A stretch of DNA of 64,000 nucleotides, taken from the NCBI RefSeq assembly GCF_000224145.3, contig NC_020178.2, positions 1,260,986 to 1,324,985 of the forward strand, written 5' to 3'. Every line of letters starts with the position of its first letter. Position 1 is the stretch's first letter. Below, piece after piece: positions 46,201 through 61,200 of the stretch. A program made the translations under genes and the position numbers. This stretch comes from Ciona intestinalis. Taxonomy: Eukaryota; Chordata; Ascidiacea; Phlebobranchia; Cionidae. The notes under the pieces were generated by a model that made no database searches, was not told the DNA's origin, and saw only the letters and a program-made list of their open reading frames with translations.

Positions 46201-49200
46201 TTTCGCTTTAAGCTACAGTTTAACGGATACAGTTTTTGCAATTTGCACAACACGCCTTATATAAAATGGCCTACCCGACATTGTAAGCCGGCGCGAGGTG
46301 TCTGCAAAAGAACACCCGTGTTATAACGAGTGTCTTTGCCCCACCATGCGAGGAAAACTAGATTACATTCATTTATACACTAAGGGGATATTTTATGGTT
46401 ATATATGCTAACACAGTATCTATCTTACCCCACAGTACTTATATGTGTATTCATTTTATAGCAGGAGATTGGGGACCATGGTCAGATTGGAGTGTTTGTT
46501 CAAAAACATGCGGCATGGGACTCCAAATGAGAGAGAGATTTTGCGATTCTGATCCTTGCCTGCCAACTAACGGTAAAACCGAAACAAGAAATTGCGACGG
46601 GCCAGCCTGCCCTCCGCCAAGTGAGTGTTCATGTTCTTTTTTCTAATTAACTTGCGTTACTGGTATAATTTTTTGTTTTTGTTTTTTTGCTAGAATTGAA
46701 CCCAATAATTTTGTCCTAAAATGTTCAAAAACAAAATCGAGTAGACTTGAGGAAGTGCTGTATGTTTTCATTCTCTTTTATCGTCCCATTTTACAAAGAA
46801 TATTCACAGAAATATATGATGCATAGCCCACAGTACCGTATATATTGAAAACGTTTTGATCTGTTTCGTAAAATACGTTAGAAAGTATGCAACACTGAAA
46901 CTTACTTTAATAAAAAGCTCTGGTTAAAAATTAGCGAATTTTTGAAACAAAATGTTTTTATTTTCGATTAAAATTATAAATAGAAACAAATTCCCGATGT
47001 TCTGTATTTAATCGAGACGAACTGACTGCGTATCTGTTCAACGTCTGATGTGGATTTACTTAAATGTTGCTGATTCATTTGAATCTTTCGTGATCCTTAA
47101 ACTGCCCGCATCTTAGTTAAGCTTGTGATGCGGTAATACCAGCGGGCTTTTTTGTCTTTCACGGTTCATATACTTACAATGTCGGAGTAATATGATATTT
47201 TATATGACAAGGTCTTACCGCGAGGCACCTACGTATATTGCGGTAATACTTACAAATAACAGAGCATATTATTCTAGTTTTATGTGGGTAAAATCTCACG
47301 GCGCGACATGCCAAGGAGTCTAGCATTTAAGCTTGAGTTGGTCCAATACCCCAACATTGCACAGGCAAAATATGATTGGCAAGCAAAATAAGGGCACCTG
47401 GAATTTGTTTATTACCATAGCTTGACTACAAATATTCCAGCCCCTGGCACTGTGGTTATAGGGCGCTCGCTTTTAATCCAAAGGAGATTTCAGTGCGGCT
47501 TGATGCTATCGCCGTTATTGACGTGTATGTGGCCTTCTGCAAGCCTCTTAACTGTAATCGCCTAAACTCAGTGGCCGTCTATGAGTTTCTCAAATTATCA
47601 GTCGTACATAAATACTTGCTTCTTAAGCTACATTGGTGGTAACTCATCAGTGAGCAAAAGGTGTATGAAACCGAACACCCGGGTTATAAGGACTGACGTT
47701 TACCGCCACGCGGAGATAAATAAGTTACATTCATTCCAGATCAAAAAAATTAAATTATTAAAGACAAGGTAATTAACAAAGAATCGACATTTACTCTTTC
47801 AACCATTTTATTTACAGCTTGCGGAGGTACTCTGACTGCCCCTACTGGAGTGATTACTTCGCCGAACTATCCCGATAATTACCCCAACAATTTCAACTGT
47901 ACATGGTTGATATCAGTGCAAGAAGGATATAAAATTGACTTTAAATTCGAAAAATTCGTTCTTGTGCCTGGTTGCGAGTAAGTACAACTTTTCACTTATT
48001 TTATATTCTGTGCATTTTTGTGCATCTTGTGCTGTTTTGTGCACCTTGTGCGAATCGGTATTTTCCCGCGCGCGCCAAAATCAAGTTTAAATGTTTATCA
48101 CATCAACACCAAGTCGGTGTAGTTTTTTGTTAGTTATTCTCGTAAATTTTGCGTTATTTTTGTCCCTATACCCAGTTCTATATAGTACACAGCCGTTTTT
48201 CAGACTTCTGTTGTATTCAACAACACTTCCCTACATTTTACTCTTCACAACGACTATTCTTATACCACGTCCCTCAATTTTTCATATACTTCCGTAACTA
48301 TAATCGGAAGCAGTAGACCTACTGTTAATATGATATGGAATTACTATAACTGGTAACCAACACAATTTTTGGTTTCAAAATGTTACTTAGGTCTCTCTGT
48401 GTTCGGCATTATATATTTATTGAATAAGTTAGGCGTTGGCCTCGAAAATTTACTCCGAAAATGGCCGAAAACATGATCGTTACCGTACATTCTGTTTATT
48501 TGATGCTGTTTTTATAGGGATCGTCTTACTATAATCGAAAGTGGGACAGTGCCGGACAAATATTGCTCGCAAAGAACAGGTGCAAGTTACGGAACTGTCG
48601 GAAATGTGGTCACCATTAATTTTCAAAGTGACGCCTTAATGTCGGCCACTGGTTTTAAAATTACGTATGAAGAAAAAGTAATTCGTAAGTCGCAATACAC
48701 TTACATTATGTATAAAGCATAACAACGCACAATAATGTAATTTATGCCTAATAACCAAAATGTGGATAAATAGGTATTAAACACAGTCATATGGTGTATG
48801 TATTACAATGCATAACAATATATACAAAGCATACCAATATATATTGTAGCAATTATATTTTATCCCAATAACCAATATGTGGGTATATAGATATAATAAA
48901 CACAGTTAAGAAGCACGTTTATGGCAGTTCTATTCCATATAAAAATGTCCATCAAGCATTGAACATGTTTGTATTGCTTCTGTAGCCATTAACTAAGGAT
49001 ATATATATGTTATTGTTGGACATGCTTCTTACTATATGTAGAGTTAAATTGTATAGCATAACATGAATCCAAGTGTCAATCTATTAGGATTAACTTTTTA
49101 AGTGTTACTGGTTATTTACACTGAGTCACTTGCGCCGTGGCGTAGTGGTTAGCGCGCCTGCCTGTAACCNNNNNNNNNNNNNNNNNNNNNNNNNNNNNNN

Positions 49201-52200
49201 NNNNNNNNNNNNNNNNNNNATGGGTTCAAGCCTGTTCGCTGCTACCATTGTGGGCATATGTGTCCTTGGGCAAGCCACTTAACGACAATTGCTCAAACCC
49301 AGTGGCCACTAATGGGTTGTCAAAATTATCAGCCATACAAAAAAAAAATCCCCAAAAAATAATCACCCACAAAGTAACATACAAGGTAACTCGTAAGCTG
49401 GCACGAGGTGTTAAACCCGTGTGATAACGACTGTCGTTTTCCGGCCACGCGAGGATAAAGTAAGTTACATTCATTCATTCATTCACTGAATATACAATTT
49501 TTCAATCAAGTTTACCCTCAAATGACGATGTTTTATACCTTCCAGCAAACTGCATTTTCAACTTTTGCCTTAACTCCGGAACCTGCAATGGGATAGATAC
49601 ATGTTCTTGTGAAGCAGATGAGAACTATGGCTTCTACAGATGCGGATATGGTAGAAATATTTTACTTTATTGTATAGGCCTATATACAGAATTGAAAAGA
49701 ACAATTCCCTCAAAGTTATATATGTGGAAATTCGTAAGCAGGCACAAGGTGTATGAAACAGAACACCCGTGTTGTAACCACTGTCGTTTCCCTACCACGC
49801 GAGTTAAATAAATTACATACGTAGAGGTGCAGGTGCATGTAACAAAACACCCGTGTTACATTGACTGGAAAGTTACACTCATTGATTTTCAGATTTGTAT
49901 CGCGATTCAAGAGTCCAGGATGTTGCTGTTACTTCACCTCGTGATTTAACATCATCGTGTGTCATGTATGGAACAAATCACGTCAAAACATTTGATGGGA
50001 GGCTTTACCGTTTCACTGGCAAGTGTCAGTATGTTATGGTTAAAACAGAGGACTTAGAGGTGAGTGTCTCTAGATTAAGGGCCAACATTCAGTTTTTTAA
50101 CTGAAGCTTCTTAAAAAAATTCTATGATTGCCAAGTATCGTCCAATACGTTGTATTTCTCAACCTAGTTGAGTTGCTCGTGGCCATCTTAACCCCCGACT
50201 GCATATACTTTGTTGTGCAAATATCAAAGATTTTCCTTTTATCTTTTTTATGTCGAGACTCTTCCCCATACCTATCATCCATAGCGTGTTTTAACAGCTG
50301 TCGTTTCCCTATTGATTCCCTTCTCTACGATATTTCAATAATATGAACTTCCTTATCAGTTGCGAAAAAGTAATTTAAAGTTCATGTTATGCGTTGTTTA
50401 TTTGACAATTTTCTTTAATTTATAAATTTATTTTTTTTAAAGTAGGGGTCGTGTTCCCCAAACTCCCCTGGCTGCGCTACTGACCGTAAATATAAATTTT
50501 TTACATTAACATCTTTTTGTTATAGGTGCTAATCAAGCGTAAGTCAAACTGTGACCCTAGTACCAGCGCATCCTACACATCATGTATAGAGAGCGTGATG
50601 ATCACCAAAAATTCTGTCACTCTGACGATTTTCAATAATTTAAGAATTACGCTCAACGGAGAATCGTAAGAACCTATAAATATGAAGTAACATAATTGCC
50701 TGTATGGTGACTGGTAGTTAGATACTGGTGTATTGATTAAAAGAGTGATGGTATTGTTTGTGTGTTAAGCAGCAACGTTATTATCTGACACTTTTATTTA
50801 AGTACTTTTTACCTGCAGCGGTATAACGACTGTTGTTTTGCTTCTAATTCCCTTCTTTTTGTTGGTTTAATTTTGGTAACTTTACTGTCTTCAAAGAAAT
50901 AAAAAATGATGTTATGAAAAAAAGTTTTTTCAATCCCGTTAAATGTAACTTACTTTTATCCCCACGTGGCCGGAAACTGACAGCCGTTATAACACGGATG
51001 TTTATACACCTCGTGCCAGCTTACGATTTACAACGTATGTTGCTTTGTGGGTTCTGGTTTCTAAGTTGTTGTTTAAAGCAAGTTACATTCCTTCATTCGT
51101 CTTATTTTTACACAGGGTTTACCCACCAGTACAACAGGATGGCTTCGAAGTCACATTTGCTCCCTGGATTGTCTTTGTGGGTATGGGTAACCATAGACTG
51201 GAAATTGACCGTAAATTCTTTTCCATTTACCTGAAAGTTGACCCAAAGTATGCGGGAAGCACAGTTGGTTTGTGTGGGAACATGAATGGGGACCAATCTG
51301 ATGATTTTAAAGATGTGAAAGGTATTAATCTCACTTTGGACGAAAACAGCATTAAGCAAGTATTGCCATATGGCAGTCGAAACGCTGAAAATAGTGAAAT
51401 ACACATGTTTTTATACCAGATAAGCCGTTGAAAGATTTTTTCTATGTTTATATTAACAGGTTCAGCACTCGATGACGCTGTTAAGTTCAGTAATTCGTGG
51501 ATCCGAAACACCGAGGGCGGTGTGTGCAGTTTGTCAACGTTAGCTGACCAAGTTGTATGCACCAGCGAAGATGTGGGTATATTAGGAAGCTTCCATCTAT
51601 GCAATATTTAAACCGGTATCTTTCTATTTTCCCACAGATTCAACAAACCTATGTGTGCAATGTGCTGAAGACTGAACCGTTCTCAAAATGCCGGGAGCAT
51701 ATTGATGTAACGCCTTATATGGATCAGTGTTTGGAAGATTTGTGCAGATGCAGGCCAAGTGTTAGTTCCGACTGTCACTGCTCCGTTGTGTCACAGTTTG
51801 CACGTGAATGCGCAAAACTTGGTCATGAGCCAAATGGTTGGAGGACGCATACATCATGTTGTAAGTTAGCACTACTTAAACTTGGGTAAATTTACCCCTA
51901 AGGGTAAATTCCTTGTATTTAGAGGGTAAATGAGCTATTAATCAAAATCCACATCAGTTGATGGGACAGAAAAATTGTCCCAATTGTAGTTCTTTATCAG
52001 ACATTAAACAATTCATTGCCAAAAAGATATCGCATCTGTTGGGTTAAATATAACTGATGTAATTAGTTGTTTTTCGCTTTTTAGTAAATGAGCGACATAT
52101 TACATATTAGGGGGTAAATCTGATAAGCATCTTTGTTAAAAAAATAACTGCTGTAAGTGATTGGGATGTCATAGTTGGGTTTGTTTGGAATAATTAGATA

Positions 52201-55200
52201 AATAATGAAAAAAATTGGTCCATTACCCCATATTTAAATATTACATTTATATTCACACAGACCGAAGCTGCCTAGGCAATCAGCAGTATGTAGAGTGCGC
52301 GAGTGCGTGTGCATCTACATGTGAAAATGCAAAGAGGAATTATTGTAGCACGGAATGCACGGGGGGATGCGAGTGTGCACCTGGTGCGTTTTCTTTATCA
52401 TAAATATTACTTTTATTTAAATAAAAGGTTATTGGCTCAAATATCTTTTGTACACTAGTTGGACCAGTGCTCTTCAACCTTTTATGGGTCATGCACCCCT
52501 GATTGCTTTAACGTAAAACTAATGAAGTTTCACAATTCCCAGTGATGCAAGATATAGAATTCATATAAAAAAATGTAGGAAAGTGGCTAAATTGGTTAAA
52601 AAAATTTAAAATGAAAAAATATTGCTGAAAATTGTTGAAGTTTGTGATGCACCCTTGTATACCTTTTTGCACTGGTGCACCCCTGGCATATTTTGGTGCA
52701 CCCTAGGATGCACCGTGCACACAGGTTGAAGAGCACTGAGTTGGACTCTTTAGTCTGCTGTATATTTAGTGAACTAATAGATGTTTTAATTATGCGAGTT
52801 ATTGGAGAAACGTCTCTTTTGTACAATACTGCTGTTTGCAGAGTATTTGGTAGTTTTTAATACATGAAGAGATTCTATTCTATATGGGTGAGGTCCCACA
52901 GTGAGGCATGCCATGGAACTTGGAATCCAGGCCAGAGTTGACCCATTAGGCATTACTTTGAAAATAAGGATATTCACATATGGAATAAGTTTTAAACAGC
53001 ACAAATAAGCACAATTACCATTACTATGTATTTGACACCAGCAGCATTAAGGCTTTAATTTTTCACATCTTTATTCCACTCCATAGACACCTACTGGGAC
53101 GCTTCAATAGAAAAGTGTGTTTTATTACAAAGTTGCTCATGCACGCATGCGGGTAAATTCTACAAAGCCGGGGCAACAAGACAGGAAAAATGTGAAAATT
53201 GGTGAGTAATTATGTTCTCAAACTTGTGTTTTAGTTACCGGGGTCAAGTCTTAATGCTGCTACCTTTGTGGACAGTTATGTTCTTGGGCAAGATGCATGA
53301 GGACAGTTTTTTCTACCCAGTGGTCACTGACGGGCTAAATTGTCAGTCATACAGAAAAACGCAAACACTTGAAAATTACAAACCAACTTGTAAGTTGCCA
53401 TGAGGTGTATGAAACAGAACACCTGTGTAACGACTATCGTTGCTCTATACATATACACCCTATACCCTATACAGGTGTAAGCAGTTTTGTATTAAATGAG
53501 GTTATATATTGCAGTGTATGCACGGCAGCAAAATGGACGTGCAACAAAGTAGATTGTCCAGGTAAATGATTCATTCGTTACAATAAATATAAATAAATAA
53601 AATGATATGATAAGTAGAATCAAGGCTATATTCTATATGGGTGAGGTCCTACAGTGAGGCATGACGTGGGTCCTAGAATTTAGACCAGAATTGGCCCATT
53701 ACTCCAACATTGTATATGCACATTTTATATGGGTGAGGTCCTACAGCGAGGCATGACGTGGGTCCTAGAATTTAGGCCAGAATTGGCCCATTACCCCAAC
53801 ATTGTATATGCACATTCTATTCTATATGGGTGAGGTACCGCAGTGTGGTACCCAATAAGACCTAGGGTTTAGGCCAGAGTTAACCCATTACCCCTGCTAT
53901 ATATAAATTGTATAATAATCTCCATTAAACCTCTTTGGTAAATTAATTTTGCCTACCAAAGTTTTGGCATCTTATACAGGTTATCTCCTTCAGCGTAAAA
54001 TAACCTGAATAGGCATTATTCTAATCTATACGACAGAGGTCCCGCAGCGTGGCACGCTATAAGTCCTAGGATTTAGACCAGACTTGGCCCATTGCCCCCT
54101 AAATAGGATGTTAAAACTTGTACGCAAATCCCACTTTTCAAAGCAGTTAAAATAGATTTTTAGTAAACATTTTGATTACCTGCTTATTATGCGTATAGGT
54201 AATTATCCTAAATACTCATAAACCTATTATTGTATAAAGCAAATTTCCCCTGCACACTTTAAGCTGTTATAATCTTCTTATGCCGGCATAATTTATGTGT
54301 AGTTGACTTAGCAGGATTTTGGGTTTGAGGGGAATTCTTCCCAAGATAGTTTATGATGTAATAATAGATACTAGAACCCTGGACCATAGTACATTGTTAT
54401 GCTAATAACCACTTTAAGCTGGGATAACTGAGTCAAATTGTGGCTAACCTGCCTAAGCTGCATGTCTCGTTACGTTGCAATAGAATTTGCACCGCCATTT
54501 TGTGACTTTGCTGGATTTTAAGTATCTTGCTTAAACACCCAGGGTGCTACCAGCTAGACCCCACTTACGCAGTTTATTCTGTTCTATAAGGGTGACGTAT
54601 AATTACCCCAACACCCAGAGTGCTACCATCTAGGACGCCTCCAATTTTAACACTAACCCCCCCTCCATTAACTTTAATTCCCTCATTTATCTGATTATTA
54701 AAAATCAAACAAGCAGTGTCTTCAGTGGCGCCCAAAAAAAAAACCCAAAAAGTTAATTTTTTAACCCCCCAAAAAATTAATTAAAAAAAGAAATTCAAAA
54801 AAATATTTTTGAAATTGTTTTAATTAAACCCCCCCCCCTTATTTTTTTTCTGGCTGCCCCACTGAGGGTCTTACATTAACACTTCCACAAACTCACCCCA
54901 GCCACTTTCAATATTTTATTATAAATCTGTATACTGGAAGCCTTGAACGCTTCTAATTTCAACACTAACCTTCTAATCCCCCACAGCCACTGCATTGGCT
55001 TACGGCTTCTCCCATTTCACGACCTTCGACGGCTCACATTTTAACTACCCTGGTCGGTGCACGTACCGGTTCGTCTCACATAAAAGTTGGAACTTGTTCG
55101 ATATTTTAATTGCAACGAAGGAGTGCGGGTCTGGTGGTAGATTCACTTGTGTCAGGTGGGGATTTTGCTACAAATATAGTAGGATGGGGGAAGATGGGAC

Positions 55201-58200
55201 CTCTTTAGCACATCATATTTTAATAACCTGATCGTATTTTAAACAATTAACTCCGATCTATAGGAGTCGTGAGGATAAAGTTTTATAATTCGTTGGAATG
55301 CTCTTTGTTTACTACCAAATGGTACAGAAAAAAAGAATGAAAAGGTGTCCCATCTTCCCCCAACCTACTATATATTATAATGTGCATACTACATATGATA
55401 CATGAACATAATATTACACATACACAGTGGCACAGCCAGAAAAAAAAATACGTGGGTGGTTTTAATCAAAAAAATCTTAAAAATATTTTTTTGAAATGTT
55501 TTTTAATTATTTTTTTTGATTTAAAAGAAGGGAGTCCCGACATCCCGAACCCCCCTGTCTGCGCCACCGACTGTACATATCAACATCTGATATAATATAT
55601 AATACTACAAATATGTTTGGGTTATTTTTTAAAGCAAATTTTTAACCACCTGTGTCAGGTAGGGATTTTACTACAAATACATTAATGTAAAACTTAAGAA
55701 AAAATGTATATCCGTTGGATGTATAAGCAGCCTAGAGATTGCCAGCCGTATTTTTACGCTTTTATTGACAATTTAATGCAACTTTTTTAATTGGAAAAAA
55801 TCGAAAAGTTACAAAAAAAAAGACAATTGTGGTATATATGAGTTTTATATTGGAACTAATCAGAGATATGCGCCTTGGTCTTATTTTTTCTGCCATGTTC
55901 AGTACGATTACTTTACCATCCATTATAACCACTTTATTCACAGGAAAGTTTATATAAAGCTTCCGGGTTCAAGTACAATCACACTGCATCAGGGAAATGA
56001 AGTTTCCATCAATAACAACGCAGCTACAAGTCTACCATTCACCACCGGTATGTGTGAAAATAACTTCTTTAAAACCATTGATATTCTATATGAGTGACAG
56101 GGTACAATGGCAAAACTTTGCCATTACCCCATCATTCTATGTATATTTATTATTCTGTATGGCATGCTATGGAACCTCAGATTTAGACCAGAGTGGGCAC
56201 ATTACTCCAACATTGTATATGCACATTCTATTCTATATGAGTGAGGTCCTACAGTGAGACACGCCATGGAGCCTATGATTTAGGCCAGAGTTGGCCCATT
56301 ACCCCAACATTGTATATGTACATTCTATTCTATATAAGTGAGGTCCTACAGCGAGGCATGCCATGGGGCCTATGATTTAGGCCAGAGTTGTCCCATTACC
56401 CCAACATTGTATATGGTTCAGTAACTTAAATTCTTTGCAAGCCATGGGACCTAAGATTTAGGCCAGAGTTGTCCCATTACCCCAATATTGTATATGGTTA
56501 AGTAACTTAAATTCTGTGTTGGCCCATTACACAAACACTGTGTAGCTTCTTGTAAAAGATTCCACAACAAATTTACTGCGCTGCTGTTTCAACCATGCAT
56601 TATTGAAAGGTATAATGACATTTTGTTTATCCAAAGGTGCTACATGTTATATTGACCATGCCTAATAAGGTTTATTAATAAGGTACTACAGTGAGGTTTG
56701 CTGTAAGAGCCTAAAGGTGGCTGTACACAGTATCCGGAATTCGTCCATTTTGTCTGTTTTGTTCGGATTTCGCTGCTGCATGCGGAACTCGGTAATGGGT
56801 TTGCATACGACTTCGCATGCGAATTCGCACGCCAGATACTGTGTACAGCCACCTTAAGAGGTATAGTTACATAGGTATAAACGTATAAACAAAGCCACCT
56901 TAGAGTTACATAGGTATAAACGTATAAACAATATGTTTATCCCAAGGTCCCACTGGTATATCGGTGTACCAGTTGTCGTCCTTGTATGTGTCAGCTCGTA
57001 TCCATAATCTCGATATAAGTATTCTATGGAATGGAAGGTCAACAGTTATTGTGGAGGTTCCTGCTTTGTATAAAGGTAAGATCCTTTATATATGTATATA
57101 TGGGTGTATTCGCAACTATATGTATATATGGGTGTATTGTGCATTATTAGCCTTTTTGCATGGTAAAAAGTTAATGCGAATAGCGATTCGCATTAACTAG
57201 TCATATGATAACTCGCTAACCGTGTTGTTTTGCATGGTCATTGGTTTATGCGCGTATCAACATTGAGTTAGCTTATTTTAGCGCAATGTTGTTAAATCTA
57301 GTTTATAAAATAGGTTTTGATGCTTTATGGGGCGATTACCAGCTAAAAACTGTAAAAATAATACCCGAAAAAGATTGGGCTCTTAAAAGTAAAACTGTAC
57401 TTTCAATATACTTTTCTTTACTCGCATATTGCGAGTAACAACCAACCTCCTACAGCAGATGACACGCTTATGACGTTATGCGTGTTAACTTTGTTTTTGC
57501 GAGTAAATATGCGAGTACTTACGCGCATAAAAGTGACCATGCAAAAAGGGTATAAGATGGATATTGTTGGGAACCTAAATGTTAAGTTGCAACAAAAAAT
57601 ATGTTAAGATCTCCATAGCATAGATAAAGTATACTAACGAGTATCTAATAAAATATTAAATTACTTTAATGGTAAATAATTTCCTTGCATTAATTGCTGC
57701 ACCTTGTTGTGTAAATGTTATGTGTATTATGTTTATGTATCTAACTATTCATAACATTTGCTCTCTCTATTATAAAGCAATGATACATATAGTAAACATC
57801 AAATTTAAGTTCATTTGATCCATAACATATTTCTTTCAAAGTCACTGTCTGTGAAACAAATGCTTTACATTCATTCATTCATTACATACATTCAACTGGT
57901 AACCACATGGAATTTGTATGAATACAATAGGCTGTATAATATAAATGTAATATACCATTCAAATATACATATATTACCATTTAAATGTATTATACGTTAC
58001 TCCGTCATGCGAGGATAAATAAGTTACATGCATAGTAAATCAAAAGCGGGCGCGAGGTGTATAAAACAACACCTGTGTTATAACTTGACTGTCATTGCTT
58101 TGCTATGCGAGCATAAATAAGTTACATACAATTATTTTTTATGTCTACATATTTACATACTGGTACAAGAGTATATTTGCATACATAGTATAACATCCAA

Positions 58201-61200
58201 ACTATATTTACATACGTAGTATAACATCCAAAGTATATTTACATACGTAGTATATATCCAAAGTATATTCACAGAGACGTTGATTGGACTTGGTGGTCGT
58301 TACAACCTTAAGACCACGGACGATCTCACAACAGCTTACGGATATGAATCAACTCAAATAGACTTTGGAAACTCTTGGGAGGTATATCAAAAATGTGACG
58401 ATATTCCAGTAAGTGGGAACCAGAAGGACGCATGCGCCGATAACCAATATTTAGGTAAGTGGCGTTTGTAATGTTATTGCCTATTATGGAGTTGGCCTAT
58501 TACCCCAACATTGTATATGCACGTTCTATTTTATATTGGTGAGGTCCTACAGTGAGGCATGTCATGGGACCTGGGATTTAGACCAGAGTTGGCCCATTAC
58601 CCCAACATTGTATATGTACTTTTTATTCCATAGGGATGAGGTTCTACAGCGTTTTAAACAACGGTTTTTCAACGTATTAGATATAGGGCCGAAGTTGGGG
58701 AATTTTTTATGATCTCTGTTATAAAAAAGTTCATTCTATTAACTAACGGTTTGTCCCTAGTCTGTTCTACACTTCTACTTTATCATAATTTAATTTTCAG
58801 CTTAAAAATTCCAAACTTCCCGGTTGTGTTAACTTTAACCTAAGTTTTTTAGTAGAACAGAGTTAGGAGAATGTAACTTATGATGTAATAAACACCTTAG
58901 TTGCCATGTCTTTTAAGTGGCCGTTAAATTTACGGGTAATTTTACAAGACAGATTGTCCTCTTATGGAACAATACCCTTTATGACCTCATTACCCTTCAC
59001 ATTTTACATGGTCCAACGACATTTCACGCGTAAAAAATTTGTGGAAATTTTACAAAATTTGATCTCTGTCTGGCCTGGTTGCTACTGGAAGTTAAATTAG
59101 CTGTGAACGCTGTGCGTCATCTGAACGTGACAAATAAGCTTCTAGCTACGCATTTTATGTGCCATGTTGACAGTCTTGCACGCTTGCGTGACTTTCACAG
59201 CCTCCTTTGTTTGCTCATACTTTAGTTTGTTACGTCACAACACCCCATGTGTTATCACATAACAGTATAGCTTGTTGCAACACAATATGCAAGTCTCAAA
59301 TGCCAGTTTAAAATAAATTATGTTTTAAATGTTTTGAGAATCTTTTTCAATATGAGAATGACGATGCTGTTTTGGCGAAACATATTTTAATTATTTTACA
59401 ATTGGTTGGGCTTGGGTTTCTGTCTGTTGCATTCTCGTAGCACCAGATCCTTTGATTGTTTTGGGTTTCAATTTTAATATGACACTAATCTCTTAGTAAA
59501 TAAAACTTGTATTGTATAATCAATATTATCAGGTGACACTAGTGTATTTAGCTTTTCTTTCATTTACGTATTAATTTGATTGTTTATTAATAATTTATGT
59601 TCTTCTAACCATTGTTTGTTATGAACTTTGTTTACGTTTTCCCCACTGTTTTTTTGTCCTGTTTTAATTAAGTAAATATTTAGCTTTTATTTTTATATTA
59701 TTGTATTGCCGTAGTACCAATTATTATTTCTAACACTTTCCATTATGACATCACAGCCAATGATGCCGAGACCAACTGTCGCATCATAACCACCGGTGAG
59801 GCGTTTGCCGCCTGCCGTTTGAAACTTAACGGTGATAGATACTTTGAAGCTTGCAAGTTTGACGTGTGTGCTTGTGAAACGGGCAACGATTGCTATTGTG
59901 ATGCGATCGCGCTTTTCGCTCAGCGTTGTCTTGAAGTTGGTGTCGCTGTAGATTGGAGAACTCCCGAATCATGTGGTGAGTTTTGACCGGATTTTTACTT
60001 CAATTAAAATTATTTTTAACTCAGCAAAAAATTCTTTTTTTAAACCCACCGAAACATGTTATTTTAATAATTGACTTCTTTTTTTTTAAAACTCAGCGAA
60101 ACATGTCATTTTAAATACTATACAAATAAGAATAACAACACCTAACAACACGTTAGGTTTCTAAAATGTAGAAATTTAAGAGTTTTTAAAAAAGATTTTG
60201 TAAAAATTTTTACAGGGTTAACTTGCAGTGGTGGAAAGACATACCAGGTCAATGGCACCTCGTGTGGTAGGACTTGCCGCTCAATTACGGAGCAACGAAC
60301 GTGTACGAAGAATGATTATGTTGAAGGGTGTAACTGCCCTGAAGGTGAGATGGTTGTTTAATTTATTCTTACGGTATATTAATCAAGTACATTGCATTCA
60401 CCACATTAATCAATGAGGTTCCCTATGTTTGACAACTATGTGTATAACTGTATTTTAACAATGTCAGCCTTGATTTTACCTTGCTGTTAGGTGTCTATAC
60501 AAACAAGCAGAGCCAAAGTATATTGCATTCACCACATAAATTAATGAGGTTCCCTATGTTTGACAACTATGAGTGTAACTGTATTTTAACAATGTCAGCC
60601 TTGATTTTACCTTGCTGTTAGGTGTCTATACAAACAAGCAGAGCCAAAGTATATTGCATTCACCACATAAATTAATGAGGTTCCCTATGTTTGATGACTA
60701 TGAGTGTGACTGCTCTAAGAGATAAACAGTGATAATTCTTTTAAAATACAATAAATATGATGAAACTCACAGACCTGATTTAGTGCTCATAAAGTTGGGC
60801 GATTCTTGTAACCAAATAACAGTCAAATTCAGGTGCTACAAAATACGCAACAAATAAAAACCAAGTCGGACGATTAATGCACTTTACAAGATATATATAT
60901 GTTAAGACTAATGGTACCTTTTTAGGCAAAATATATCCCATAGCATAAATCAAAATTTGATTGGCACCACTACAAATAGGTTGTCGTAATTTTTTGGAAA
61001 AATGCTATTTCTATTTATAAGTGTAGCGGGTTTGTTTCACAAATCCGCACAACAAATTGGGAAATTCCAAAATGTTTGTTAAATAGGAGAAAACAGTCTG
61101 TTTATTTGCTCATAATCAATCTTCTATTCTTTGTAAATGAGCTGGAACTTTGTTTACTGGTTGATTAATCACTTTTGTTTAAAAGAAGTTTAACCGTTTC

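Noticed and set aside
49130..49260. tRNA gene
   Set aside because: The A and B boxes belong to a SINE: the SINE body and tail follow directly, and the same head-body-tail order occurs at 35400 and 62815.
54720..55575. Retroelement remnants with poly-A tails
   Set aside because: The A/T-rich runs are flanked by short inverted CAGTGG/CCACTG ends and there is no coding remnant, which fits small DNA elements better.
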